Source of the DNA: an uncultured Flavobacteriaceae bacterium
GTDB taxonomy: Bacteria; Bacteroidota; Bacteroidia; Flavobacteriales; Flavobacteriaceae
Direction of reading: 5' to 3'
NCBI GenBank assembly: GCA_947493175.1
Contig: CANLQD010000008.1
Coordinates: forward strand, 124,001-188,000
DNA: 64,000 nt
Positions 18,969 to 27,136 of this stretch are shown here, piece after piece (position 1 is the first letter of the stretch; each line of letters starts with the position of its first letter). The notes beneath the pieces are model-generated. The model searched no databases, had not been told where the DNA came from, and was given only the letters and a program-made list of their open reading frames with translations. Made by a program: the position numbers and the translations under genes.

Positions 18969-19295
18969 TTATTCTTCTTCTTTTGTTGATTTGACCCTGA
19001 TTTTTTTGGGTGGCACCTCGGAGGGGTACAATTCTTTTTTTTCGACCGTCTCGGTGATGGTCGATTCCAATTTTAAACGCTGTACATCTTTATGGATATC
19101 CACAAACTGACTCCGCAGTTCTTTCACCTCTTCATTCAGGGCAGCTATTTGATGTACTTTTTTATCGGCACTATGGCTGCTGCCGATCATGACGGTAGCC
19201 AAAAACGATATAAAAATGATGAACAACCAATTCTTGGGAGCATCACCGCTCACCAAAAACTTGCCTTTCAAAATATCTAAAATCCCGTTTTTCAC
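18969..19295 (-). CDS. ftsL: FtsL-like cell division protein
   Basis: 108 residues. A short cytoplasmic start, one TM helix (about 23-40, WLFIIFISFLATVMIG), then a heptad-like segment (IAALNEEVKELRSQFVDIHKDVQRLKLE), and a basic tail. This is the layout of FtsL, a small bitopic divisome protein that pairs with FtsQ and FtsB. The sequence itself is poorly conserved; the position between rsmH and ftsI is the main support. Confidence 0.85.
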   Translation of the reverse strand: MKNGILDILKGKFLVSGDAPKNWLFIIFISFLATVMIGSSHSADKKVHQIAALNEEVKELRSQFVDIHKDVQRLKLESTITETVEKKELYPSEVPPKKIRVKSTKEEE

Positions 19296-19313
19296 GTTTC
19301 GACTCTTTATTGG

Positions 19314-20207
19314 TTATATCCTTTCCGCAATTCGCAACTTAGCACTACGCGCTCTATTATTTAGGGCAATTTCATCCTTGGAGGGCACTATCAACGGACC
19401 TACTTTTTTAAAGGGTACATTGATATTTCCATAAAAATCCTTTTCAGGCTCTCCTTCGAACCTACCGGCCCTTATATATCTTTTTACCAAGCGATCTTCC
19501 AAGGAATGATAGCTAATGACACTTAATCTTGCGCCTGGCTCCGTTAGCTCGGCCGTTTGCATCAAAAACTCTTTGATCGAGGCTATTTCTTGGTTCACCT
19601 CAATGCGAATAGCCTGATACACCTGTGCCAAAATCTTATGTTCCTTGGCACCTGGCAAAAAGCGTTTCAAGACCGCCTTTAATCGTTCCGTGGTCTTGAT
19701 GACAGCTTCTGACCGCGCTTCCTCGATTGCCTTGGCCATGGCGTTCGCGTTTCGTAGCTCTCCATAATCGAACAATACTTTTCGCAGTTCGTCATAGGAA
19801 TAGGTATTGACCACCTGAAAAGCAGACACAGGATTACGCTTGCTCATGCGCATATCGAGTTCTGCATCGAAGCGGGTCGAAAAACCACGATCCGCTTTAT
19901 CGAACTGATGGGAAGAAACCCCAAAATCGGCCAAAATACCATCGACCTTTCGAATGCCATAGAACTTTAAAAACTGCCTGACATATCGGTAGTTTTCATT
20001 AATGAGGGTGAATCGACCATCGTCGATGGCGTTTTCCAAGGCCTCTTCGTCTTGATCGAATGCAAACAGCTTTCCTTGCCCACCAAGTCGTTTCAATATT
20101 TCATTGGAGTGTCCGCCCCCTCCAAAGGTGACATCCACATACACCCCGTCTTCCTTTATATGAAGCCCATCGACGGACTCTTTCAGCAATACCGGATTAT
20201 GATACAT
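19314..20207 (-). CDS. rsmH: 16S rRNA m4C1402 methyltransferase RsmH (MraW)
   Basis: 297 residues from the ATG giving MYHNPVLLKESV, the usual family start. Another ATG six codons upstream (20225) has a better GGAGG-like ribosome site and is possible. SAM-dependent N4-methylation of C1402 in the ribosomal P site. Seen: DVTFGGGGHSNEIL (SAM site), ILADFGVSSHQFD, the RGFSTRFDAELDMRM segment and YHSLEDRLVKRYIR near the C-terminus. It overlaps mraZ by about 11 bp and precedes ftsL. Confidence 0.95.
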   Translation of the reverse strand: MYHNPVLLKESVDGLHIKEDGVYVDVTFGGGGHSNEILKRLGGQGKLFAFDQDEEALENAIDDGRFTLINENYRYVRQFLKFYGIRKVDGILADFGVSSHQFDKADRGFSTRFDAELDMRMSKRNPVSAFQVVNTYSYDELRKVLFDYGELRNANAMAKAIEEARSEAVIKTTERLKAVLKRFLPGAKEHKILAQVYQAIRIEVNQEIASIKEFLMQTAELTEPGARLSVISYHSLEDRLVKRYIRAGRFEGEPEKDFYGNINVPFKKVGPLIVPSKDEIALNNRARSAKLRIAERI

Positions 20208-20670
20208 CTTCGGGCGTATCTCCATCGGTTCCCATCACCTCCTCGGTCAATTCCTCAAAATCGACCGCCGTCTCGTCGAGTACATTTTCATAACTCGTTT
20301 TATCCCAAATCTCGACCATATCAATACTGCTACTCAGCACCACTTCTTTTTTGATATGGGCCACCGCTATCAGATTCTTCGGAATCAACAAACGCCCTGT
20401 ACTGTCAATCTCTACCATCTTGACCCCTGCTGTAAACCGCCGAATGAAATCACTGTTCTTTTTTAGGAATCGATTTTTTCTATTCATCTTTTCCATCATT
20501 TCATTGTACACCTGCATGGGATAGAGTTCCAGACAAGCCCTAAAAACAGCTCTTTTGATTACAAAACCATCTTTTAGTAAAGGAGACATCTGATTTTTTA
20601 GCGCAACAGGCAGCATTATTCTACCTTTGGCATCAGCTTTACAATCATATGACCCGATGAGATTTATCAC
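20197..20670 (-). CDS. mraZ: Division/cell wall cluster transcriptional regulator MraZ
   Basis: 157 residues with a GTG start. Two SpoVT/AbrB-like DNA-binding repeats, each with its core motif: DAKGRIMLP near residue 12 and DSTGRLLIP near 89. MraZ represses its own dcw operon in E. coli by binding tandem TGGG-type boxes upstream of mraZ. It is the first gene of the cluster, with three GTGGTAA repeats upstream that suit autoregulation. Confidence 0.95.
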   Translation of the reverse strand: MINLIGSYDCKADAKGRIMLPVALKNQMSPLLKDGFVIKRAVFRACLELYPMQVYNEMMEKMNRKNRFLKKNSDFIRRFTAGVKMVEIDSTGRLLIPKNLIAVAHIKKEVVLSSSIDMVEIWDKTSYENVLDETAVDFEELTEEVMGTDGDTPEDVS

Positions 20671-20700
20671 CCTAAATGGTTGGTTTTTGGTTTAATAACT

Positions 20701-20708
20701 CAAAACTA
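20701..20708 (-). promoter_or_regulatory. Likely -7 element of the mraZ (dcw) promoter
   Basis: On the minus strand TAGTTTTG matches the Bacteroidota -7 consensus TAnnTTTG. It lies about 30 bp before the mraZ GTG. A TTTG that could serve as the -33 element is about 25 bp upstream, slightly beyond the usual spacing, so the call is tentative. Confidence 0.5.
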
Positions 20709-20717
20709 CAAATTTTA

Positions 20718-20744
20718 TTACCACATTTTACCACAAATTACCAC
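20718..20744 (-). promoter_or_regulatory. Putative MraZ-binding boxes, three GTGGTAA direct repeats
   Basis: TTACCAC occurs at 20718-20724, 20728-20734 and 20738-20744, so on the mraZ strand there are three GTGGTAA copies with an exact 10 bp period (one helical turn). They lie 48-74 bp before mraZ, directly upstream of the likely -7 element. MraZ proteins are known to bind tandem TGGG/GTGG-type repeats upstream of mraZ with this kind of spacing, which supports autoregulation of the dcw operon. Confidence 0.75.
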
Positions 20745-20899
20745 TTTGTTGATAATTTTTGGGTATATCGGTGTATTCCTTTGTGAAATTGGGTTCAAAA
20801 AAGTGAACGAAAAACGTCAAGACTTGCCCTTAGTTGGCTATCGGGGGAGGTCCTGGACACAGAATCGAAATCGATCTACCGGTCTAGACACTAAACCGT

Positions 20900-20922
20900 A
20901 CCCCGACTGGCAATGTCGGGGT
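20900..20922. other. Hairpin in the mraZ / alpha-beta hydrolase intergenic region
   Basis: ACCCCGAC and GTCGGGGT form a perfect 8 bp stem around 7 nt. The arms resemble the terminator after ftsZ, but no T run follows on either strand. Apart from this hairpin and the mraZ promoter and boxes, I see nothing else in the ~420 bp gap 20671-21090. Confidence 0.5.
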
Positions 20923-21090
20923 TACTGCAACCATTCTTTTTGACAACGCTATAAATACAGTGCGTCAATCTCCAGTATTCGAGAGCGTTTCCAGCAATAA
21001 AAAAGGCGCAACGAACGGGATAGCTCCTAATGTATCGGTGTTCTATGTTAAATACCTATATTTGCCCCGTTAGCCAACACGTTTCCCTGC

Positions 21091-21855
21091 ATGGAAGAAA
21101 AACTGATAACAGAAGGAAAATACAGGTATATAGAGGTAGGTGAGGGTGCTCCTATCATTATATTACATGGGCTTATGGGCGGCTTAAGCAATTTTCAAGG
21201 GGTCACCGAACATTTCCCCCCTAAAGGATACAAAGTGTTGATTCCCGAATTGCCGATTTACGATATGCCCGTGCTAAAGACAAACGTAAAGCAATTTGCC
21301 AAGTTCCTTGAAAAATTCATCGAGTTCAAGGAATTGAAAGATGTTATTCTATTGGGCAATTCACTTGGCGGCCATATTGGGTTGCTACACACCAAGATGT
21401 ACCCAGAAATGGTCAAAGCCTTGGTGATTACCGGCAGCTCGGGACTTTATGAAAGTGCCATGGGCGACGGGTATCCCAGAAGAGGTGACTATGATTTTAT
21501 TAAAAAGAAGGCAGAAGATGTTTTCTACGACCCGGCCGTGGCAACCAAAGAAATTGTGGACGAGGTTTTCGAAACCGTCAACGACCGCAACAAGGTTATA
21601 CGCACCTTGGCCATTGCAAAAAGCGCCATACGCCACAATATGGCCAAAGATTTACCAAAAATGCAAACACCTACTTGTATTATTTGGGGCAAAAATGACG
21701 ATGTAACCCCTCCCGATGTTGCGGAGTTGTTTCATGAACTGTTACCAGATTCAGACTTGTTCTGGGTTGACAAGTGTGGCCATGCACCAATGATGGAGCA
21801 TCCCGAACAGTTCAATCAAATTTTGGATGCCTGGCTAGAAAAGCGAGGGTTTTAA
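21091..21855 (+). CDS. Alpha/beta fold hydrolase
   Basis: 254 residues, full alpha/beta hydrolase fold. The oxyanion segment LHGLMGGLSNF is at about 25-35, the nucleophile elbow GNSLGG puts Ser at 91, the acidic residue is likely in WGKNDDVTPP near 205, and the catalytic His is in KCGHAPMMEHP near 235. No signal peptide, so cytoplasmic. The substrate cannot be told from sequence. It is divergent from mraZ and followed by engB in the same direction 129 bp later, an arrangement seen in other flavobacteria. Confidence 0.88.
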   Translation: MEEKLITEGKYRYIEVGEGAPIIILHGLMGGLSNFQGVTEHFPPKGYKVLIPELPIYDMPVLKTNVKQFAKFLEKFIEFKELKDVILLGNSLGGHIGLLHTKMYPEMVKALVITGSSGLYESAMGDGYPRRGDYDFIKKKAEDVFYDPAVATKEIVDEVFETVNDRNKVIRTLAIAKSAIRHNMAKDLPKMQTPTCIIWGKNDDVTPPDVAELFHELLPDSDLFWVDKCGHAPMMEHPEQFNQILDAWLEKRGF

Positions 21856-21984
21856 GGGCCAGTCCAAGCACAAGTGTAAAGCTGAAAACCGAAATACCCT
21901 ATACCCTAAAAATGTGGTTCTAGAGAATTTTTCACCAAAGCAGCTATCCTACCCGCTAGAAATATAAATCCAAGACTTCAACAA

Positions 21985-22602
21985 GTGAAAATAACCTCTG
22001 CCGATTTCGTGATGAGCAATTCAAAGGTAACTCAATGCCCTAACGAACCCCTGCCTGAATACGCATTTATAGGACGATCCAATGTGGGCAAATCCTCGCT
22101 TATTAACATGTTGACCGACCGCAAAAGCTTGGCGAAGACTTCTGGCAAACCAGGAAAGACCCAGCTCATCAACCATTTTAAAATCAACGGAAACTGGTTT
22201 TTGGTCGATTTACCGGGCTATGGTTATGCCAAAGTTTCCAAAAAAAGCAAAAAAACCTTTCAAAAGTACATTACCGACTATTTTGAACAACGAAAACAAT
22301 TGATCTGCTCTTTTGTGCTGGTCGACATACGTCACGAGCCACAAAAAATTGATATGGAGTTTATGGAGTGGCTGGGCGAAAATGGCATCCCGTTTTGTAT
22401 TGTTTTCACCAAGGCAGACAAGCTGAAACCGGCAGTTATTGAAAGAAATGTGAAAACGTATATCAACAAACTGCTCGAAGGTGCTTGGGAAGAAGCCCCG
22501 CAGAATTTCATCACTTCCTCATCAAAAAAAATAGGGCGGGAAGAGCTGCTTCATTACATAGCGGATATCAATACTGGGTTTTTTACTCAGACAAAAGGGT
22601 GA
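21985..22602 (+). CDS. engB: Ribosome biogenesis GTPase EngB (YihA/YsxC)
   Basis: 205 residues starting with GTG. Small GTPase needed for large ribosomal subunit assembly. G1 GRSNVGKSSL is at 30-39, G2 region TSGKPGKTQL near 53, G3 DLPGYGYAKVS near 74, G4 TKADKL near 140. The TRAFAC EngB pattern is complete and the length normal. Confidence 0.96.
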   Translation: MKITSADFVMSNSKVTQCPNEPLPEYAFIGRSNVGKSSLINMLTDRKSLAKTSGKPGKTQLINHFKINGNWFLVDLPGYGYAKVSKKSKKTFQKYITDYFEQRKQLICSFVLVDIRHEPQKIDMEFMEWLGENGIPFCIVFTKADKLKPAVIERNVKTYINKLLEGAWEEAPQNFITSSSKKIGREELLHYIADINTGFFTQTKG

Positions 22603-22641
22603 AAAATTCCAAAAAAATCCAATTTCGAAATTTGGTGTTTT

Positions 22642-23007
22642 TCAACCTGTCGCACGTTCTTGAATCAACCTGATCAAGTCTTCAGCCTTGTCCATATTAT
22701 CAAGTTCCGTTGTTTTTACTAAAATCTCCAACCCATTTCCCGTTTCCATTAGAACAATCGGAAAACTGAACTTGTATCCAAATTTCGATTTATACATTTT
22801 CAAAAACTCGTCTCTATGCAGAAACTCCATCGCCCTATTGCTTTGCTCCCGGTAGGCTTGCCAAACCTTTTTCTCCTTGAAGGCTCCGTATGTAATGTCG
22901 CAGAGGCTACACTCATAGGTACTTGGGCTAAAAATTTTGTGGGCACTATCCATAATTACATTTCGAAAACCAGAATCTGCATTATAGATAAAAATAAGTT
23001 TTTGCAT
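22642..23007 (-). CDS. Conserved hypothetical protein with CxxC motif
   Basis: About 121 residues from MQKLIFIYNADSG; upstream ATG and GTG codons in frame (up to 23064) would add residues lacking family-like character. It shows an N-terminal beta strand LIFIYNADS, a CSLC motif near residue 33 in SPSTYECSLCDITYG, and FPIVLMETGNGLEILV. The CxxC together with ITYG and FPIVL resembles small thioredoxin-fold or GTPase-linked proteins of unknown function in Bacteroidota, but I do not recognise a defined role. It is convergent with engB and divergent from the metallo-beta-lactamase gene. Confidence 0.65.
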   Translation of the reverse strand: MQKLIFIYNADSGFRNVIMDSAHKIFSPSTYECSLCDITYGAFKEKKVWQAYREQSNRAMEFLHRDEFLKMYKSKFGYKFSFPIVLMETGNGLEILVKTTELDNMDKAEDLIRLIQERATG

Positions 23008-23112
23008 CATCTCGCTGCTCATAGTTGAAAGGTAAAGCTTTATATTTATAGCACGAACCACCACAGGGTGGCATCAAAAAAGGAAATGCAATTGGTCAAG
23101 GAAACGGATCTT

Positions 23113-23853
23113 ATGAAACCACCTATCCTTATTTTACTGTTCACTGTCTTCTTTATACACGCAAATGGTAGGTCTCAAAAGGATTCCATTGCTTACGTAT
23201 CCGACCACCTAAAAATCATTTCACTTTCTGCACAAAGCTACGTCCATATTTCCTATTTACAGACCAACGATTATGGAAAAGTGCCTTGTAACGGGCTGGT
23301 TTATCTCCATAATGGAGAAGCAGTGGTAATCGACACTCCCGCTGATGAGACAGGCTCCTTGGAATTGATCGACTGGATTACCAAAAAAAAAGCGCATCGA
23401 TTAAAGGCGGTCGTAGCCAATCACTTTCACTACGACTGTGTCGGAGGACTGGAAATATTTCACCAGTACGGAGTTGCTTCCTATGCCAATGAGGAAACCC
23501 TCTCGCTGGCGGAAAAAAGGGGAAATACCATTCCACTGAACGGTTTTGATACCGAGCTTGATCTCAACATTGGGGATACCACCGTAACGAACCGTTTTAT
23601 GGGTGCTGCACATACTCGGGACAACATCATTAGTTATATTCCCACTGAAAAGCTGTTATTCGGTGGATGTATGGTAAAATCTATGGGCGCCGGCAAAGGA
23701 AATTTGGCGGATGCCGAGATAGCGGAGTGGAGCAATACCATGAAAAAAATCAAAGATGCTTATCCTGATATCGAAATCGTAGTCCCCGGGCACGGAAATT
23801 CTGGAGGAACGGAACTATTGGATTACACCGAGGAACTTTTTAAAATCGAATAA
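23113..23853 (+). CDS. Subclass B1 metallo-beta-lactamase
   Basis: 246 residues from the ATG that opens a signal peptide (MKPPILILLFTVFFIHANG); an upstream in-frame GTG at 23068 has no signal character. Zinc site 1: NHFHYDCVGG gives H-x-H-x-D (His116, His118, Asp120 in BBL numbering), with GAAHTRDN for His196. Zinc site 2: Asp120, GGCMVKS for Cys221, and VPGHGNSGG for His263. All six ligands of an active B1 enzyme are present. Periplasmic hydrolysis of beta-lactams, carbapenems included, is expected from the family. No mobile element touches the gene, so it looks like a resident enzyme of a marine flavobacterium. Confidence 0.9.
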   Translation: MKPPILILLFTVFFIHANGRSQKDSIAYVSDHLKIISLSAQSYVHISYLQTNDYGKVPCNGLVYLHNGEAVVIDTPADETGSLELIDWITKKKAHRLKAVVANHFHYDCVGGLEIFHQYGVASYANEETLSLAEKRGNTIPLNGFDTELDLNIGDTTVTNRFMGAAHTRDNIISYIPTEKLLFGGCMVKSMGAGKGNLADAEIAEWSNTMKKIKDAYPDIEIVVPGHGNSGGTELLDYTEELFKIE

Positions 23854-23868
23854 AGCCTATATAGCCTT

Positions 23869-25488
23869 ATGATGAAAAATGTTATCTATTTATTCCTAAC
23901 GATTTTTCTTGCAGCAGCTTGTACCGAAACAAAAAAACAAGTAGATGCACCAAAAACGGCTCCATTCTCCGATATAGACACACTGGCCATTAACGATTGG
24001 TGGAACCGTGCCGAAAATCCTATTATAGACTTAAAAGTAGATCGGGACAGTGTGGTCGCCTTTGGATTATACACCGTTTCAAACAACACCCTAAAACTAA
24101 GTGCCCAATTGTATCCGCTCTATACCCAAGAAACAAAGGAAGTTCGGCTCGAAATCAAGGGTGATGAGGGCTGGCAGGAAATACAAAAACAGCCAGTGAA
24201 CGAGCTAGGCTGGTCGGCCCTATTTCGGGTAGAAAATTGGGATACGACAAAAGATATCAAATATCGCATACGCCATGGGGAAAAAGCACGGTTTGAGGGC
24301 CTTATTAGAAAAGACCCCAAGGAAAAAGACCAAATTGTGTTGGCAGCCCTTTCCTGTAATTCTAACAAGGACCGGGGAATGCGCGAAAACTACGTTCGTA
24401 ATATCAACCACCAAGATCCGGACCTCCTCTTTTTTGCGGGAGATCAATCATACGATCATACCGAGCATACGGCCGCTTGGTTAAAGTTTGGGCTACAATT
24501 CAGGGAAACCTTTAGAAATAGGCCTTGCATTACCATCCCGGATGACCACGACATCGGCCAGGGAAATCTTTGGGGTGAAAATGGAAAGGTATCGACCTCA
24601 CCAGGAGGTCCCGATGGAGGGTATACCTATCACCCGGAATATGTAAAAATGGTAGAGCGCTGCCAAACAGCACATTTACCAGACCCATATGACCCTACCC
24701 CTATACAACAAGGTATTGGGGTGTACTACACGAACTTGATTCTTGGCGGGGTCGATTTTGCTATTTTGGAAGACCGCAAGTTCAAGTCGGGGCCAGAAGG
24801 TAAAATTCCGCAACAAGGCCCCCGACCCGACCATATTCGAAATCCGAACTATGACCCGGAATCTATCGATTTGCCGGGGCTGTCCCTTTTAGGAGATCGG
24901 CAACTGCGGTTTTTAAATGATTGGGGGGCGAAAGATCCGCAGCTGTTGAAAGTAGTACTTTCCCAGACCGGATTTTGTGGTGGCGCACATATTCATGGAA
25001 ATCTGGATAATCGGTTACATGCCGATTTAGATAGTAATGGCTGGCCACAGACCGGACGTAAAAAAGCTTTGGAACTCATTCAAAAGGCAAGGGCCGTTCA
25101 TATTGCCGGAGATCAACATTTGGCAACGGTCATAAAGCAAGGAATCAATGAATTTGATGATGGCCCTTGGGCGTTTGTTGTACCAGCGATCGTTAATGAC
25201 TACTACAGTCGTTGGTGGTGGCCAGAAGACGAAAAGACGGGGGCACACCCCAATCTCAATACCACCCTACCATGGACAGGCGATTATCTTGATGGTTTTG
25301 GAAACAAAATTAGTATGATGGCCTATGTAAATCCCGAAAGCCCTTCAAAAGGTGGTGGCTATGGTCTCATTCGGTTTAAAAAGAATGATCAAAAAGTCAC
25401 ATTTGAGTGTTGGCCCCGCTATGTTGATGTTACCAAACCCGATGCACAACAATTTGAAGGGTGGCCCATAACTGTCGCCATAGACTGA
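23869..25488 (+). CDS. PhoD-like alkaline phosphatase family lipoprotein
   Basis: 539 residues. Signal peptide with lipobox (FLAAACTETKK), so probably a membrane-anchored periplasmic protein. An N-terminal domain (about 45-145) resembles the beta domain before PhoD catalytic domains. Metallophosphoesterase residues follow: ALSCNSN near 160, LFFAGDQSYDH near 188, IPDDHDIGQGN near 226 and HIAGDQHLATV near 408. Family members cleave phosphomonoesters or diesters with Ca/Fe. It starts 15 bp after the metallo-beta-lactamase stop, so the two are likely co-transcribed. Confidence 0.82.
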   Translation: MMKNVIYLFLTIFLAAACTETKKQVDAPKTAPFSDIDTLAINDWWNRAENPIIDLKVDRDSVVAFGLYTVSNNTLKLSAQLYPLYTQETKEVRLEIKGDEGWQEIQKQPVNELGWSALFRVENWDTTKDIKYRIRHGEKARFEGLIRKDPKEKDQIVLAALSCNSNKDRGMRENYVRNINHQDPDLLFFAGDQSYDHTEHTAAWLKFGLQFRETFRNRPCITIPDDHDIGQGNLWGENGKVSTSPGGPDGGYTYHPEYVKMVERCQTAHLPDPYDPTPIQQGIGVYYTNLILGGVDFAILEDRKFKSGPEGKIPQQGPRPDHIRNPNYDPESIDLPGLSLLGDRQLRFLNDWGAKDPQLLKVVLSQTGFCGGAHIHGNLDNRLHADLDSNGWPQTGRKKALELIQKARAVHIAGDQHLATVIKQGINEFDDGPWAFVVPAIVNDYYSRWWWPEDEKTGAHPNLNTTLPWTGDYLDGFGNKISMMAYVNPESPSKGGGYGLIRFKKNDQKVTFECWPRYVDVTKPDAQQFEGWPITVAID

Positions 25489-25892
25489 ACTACTATGCGT
25501 TTAAAATGCATAGGTTTTGAGAAAAGAATGAAATTCTTTTTGAACATTGCGCCAAAGCAGCAGTTAACAGTAAACAGCTTGCCCCCCCTTTAGAACTGCC
25601 GAGTGCCACTGCCTACTTGTTGAAAATTTATAGCAACTGAAAGTCTTCCACTAAAGTGTATACCTGCCTGCGGCAGGCAGGGTTTCAACTAATGATCGTG
25701 AACAATAAAGCATTGGACTTGGCCATCTAGCGGAGAGTTACAGCACGTAAGACGCGAATGAAACATCGACCAACAAGCGTATGTTAACCCCCGTATCTTT
25801 CATTCTTTAAGATAACCATAAATAGTGGCCGTAAGGTTTACCCAATTCGTTCGTCTTATCTTCGAGTTAAATAAACCAAATCGACATCCCTT
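25489..25892. other. Intergenic region without a gene; holds a perfect palindrome
   Basis: About 400 bp. No ORF with coding character on either strand. The only clear structure is the 19 bp palindrome at 25663-25681, listed separately. Short stretches such as ACAGTTAACAGTAAACAGC near 25569 look like simple repeat debris. Confidence 0.6.
25663..25681. repeat. REP-like palindrome CCTGCCTGCGGCAGGCAGG
   Basis: Two perfect 9 bp arms around a single G. It is far more GC-rich than its surroundings, as expected of a dispersed palindromic repeat. Only one copy is in this window. Confidence 0.75.
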
Positions 25893-26699
25893 ATGAGGTT
25901 TAGAAATCTTTTCTTGCTTTTGACCGCCTTCCTACTACTTGGAATAGCCTGTAAACCTAAGAATACCGCCAAAGAAAAGGAAGAAAAAAATATGCTAAAG
26001 GAGAAAGTTGTTAGCGATACTACCGATACGGCCACACAACTCGTCACCGAGACCATTAAAGCACATGGCGGGGAATTGTATGACAAGGCCCATTATGCAT
26101 TTACGTTTCGGGACAAGCGATATACCTTCAAAAACAATAGGGGACGCTATACCTACTCGGTAAAAAGCAAAAAGGATGGAAAAGCCATTCAGGACCAATT
26201 AACCGATGGGAAACTCACCAGAACCATCGACGAAGTCGAAACCCAACTATCGAACAAAGATATTGCGAAGTATTCGGAGGCCTTGAACTCTGTTATCTAC
26301 TTTGCTACCCTACCCCATAAACTTGGGGATTTTGCCGTGAACAAAACACATGAAGGTGTTACAACGATCAACGGGAAAACCTATGAGATTTTAGGCATTA
26401 CTTTTCAACAAGAAGGCGGTGGTAAGGATTTCGATGATAAATTTCATTACTGGATCAATAAAGAGAACAAAACGATCGACTACTTGGCCTATAGTTATAG
26501 TACCAATGAAGGTGGGGTTCGTTTTCGCGCTGCCTATAACCCAAGAACGGTAACAGGCATTCGATTTCAAGATTACATCAATTACAGGGCGCCCATCGGA
26601 ACACCTTTAAAAGACCTCCCGGCGCTTTATGAGGCAGGTTCGTTAGAAGAGCTTTCCCGAATTGTCACAGAAGACATCGTTTCATTAAAAGAAGAATAA
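25893..26699 (+). CDS. DUF6503-type lipoprotein
   Basis: 268 residues with a lipoprotein signal (LLLGIACKPKN). The mature part reads TLVTETIKAHGGELYDKAHYAFTFRDKRYTF, a beta-rich pattern like outer-membrane lipoprotein-sorting-like folds, and matches what I recall as DUF6503 proteins of Flavobacteriia. No catalytic motif is visible and function is unknown. It stands alone between a long gap and the convergent gldC. Confidence 0.6.
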   Translation: MRFRNLFLLLTAFLLLGIACKPKNTAKEKEEKNMLKEKVVSDTTDTATQLVTETIKAHGGELYDKAHYAFTFRDKRYTFKNNRGRYTYSVKSKKDGKAIQDQLTDGKLTRTIDEVETQLSNKDIAKYSEALNSVIYFATLPHKLGDFAVNKTHEGVTTINGKTYEILGITFQQEGGGKDFDDKFHYWINKENKTIDYLAYSYSTNEGGVRFRAAYNPRTVTGIRFQDYINYRAPIGTPLKDLPALYEAGSLEELSRIVTEDIVSLKEE

Positions 26700-26800
26700 A
26701 CTACCTCGAGGACCTTAGCCTACCATAATGGCTACATGAAGGCGGGCATGCGTTGGAGCATTTAACTATCGATTATCGAGTAAAAAGATTCCTTGTTGCC

Positions 26801-27136
26801 TTATCCTTTCAGTTCCATTTTTTCTTCGAAGTAGGCGCAGAAATCTTTCATGGTGGCGGTCATCTTTTCATCTTGTGTGGCCTTCATAAACGTATCGGAA
26901 AGTGACAATAGGGTTTGATGAAAAAAGATTTTCATTTCGTCTACGGGCATATCTTTGGTCCACAAATCAATTTTCAGGGATTCTTTGTTCTTACTATCCC
27001 AGACAGATAATAGCATCGCCTTTGCTTCCTCGTTATCGATACCTCCGTCCTGAGCGGACCAAGTAAGCTCTTCGGGCACCCGATTTTCATCAAGACCGAC
27101 TTTAAGGGTAATTTCTGAAGTATGAAGTTTTGCCAT
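26801..27136 (-). CDS. gldC: Gliding motility protein GldC
   Basis: 111 residues, soluble. It matches the GldC pattern: SEITLKVGLDENRVPEELTWSAQDGG, EAKAMLLSVWD, LWTKDMPVDEMKIFFHQTL. GldC assists GldB in gliding of Flavobacterium johnsoniae, where loss reduces colony spreading. The start overlaps the gldB stop codon by one base, so translation is coupled. Confidence 0.92.
   Translation of the reverse strand: MAKLHTSEITLKVGLDENRVPEELTWSAQDGGIDNEEAKAMLLSVWDSKNKESLKIDLWTKDMPVDEMKIFFHQTLLSLSDTFMKATQDEKMTATMKDFCAYFEEKMELKG

Noticed and set aside
20900..20922. Terminator between mraZ and the alpha/beta hydrolase gene
   Set aside because: The stem is perfect, but no T run follows on either strand and no gene points into it.
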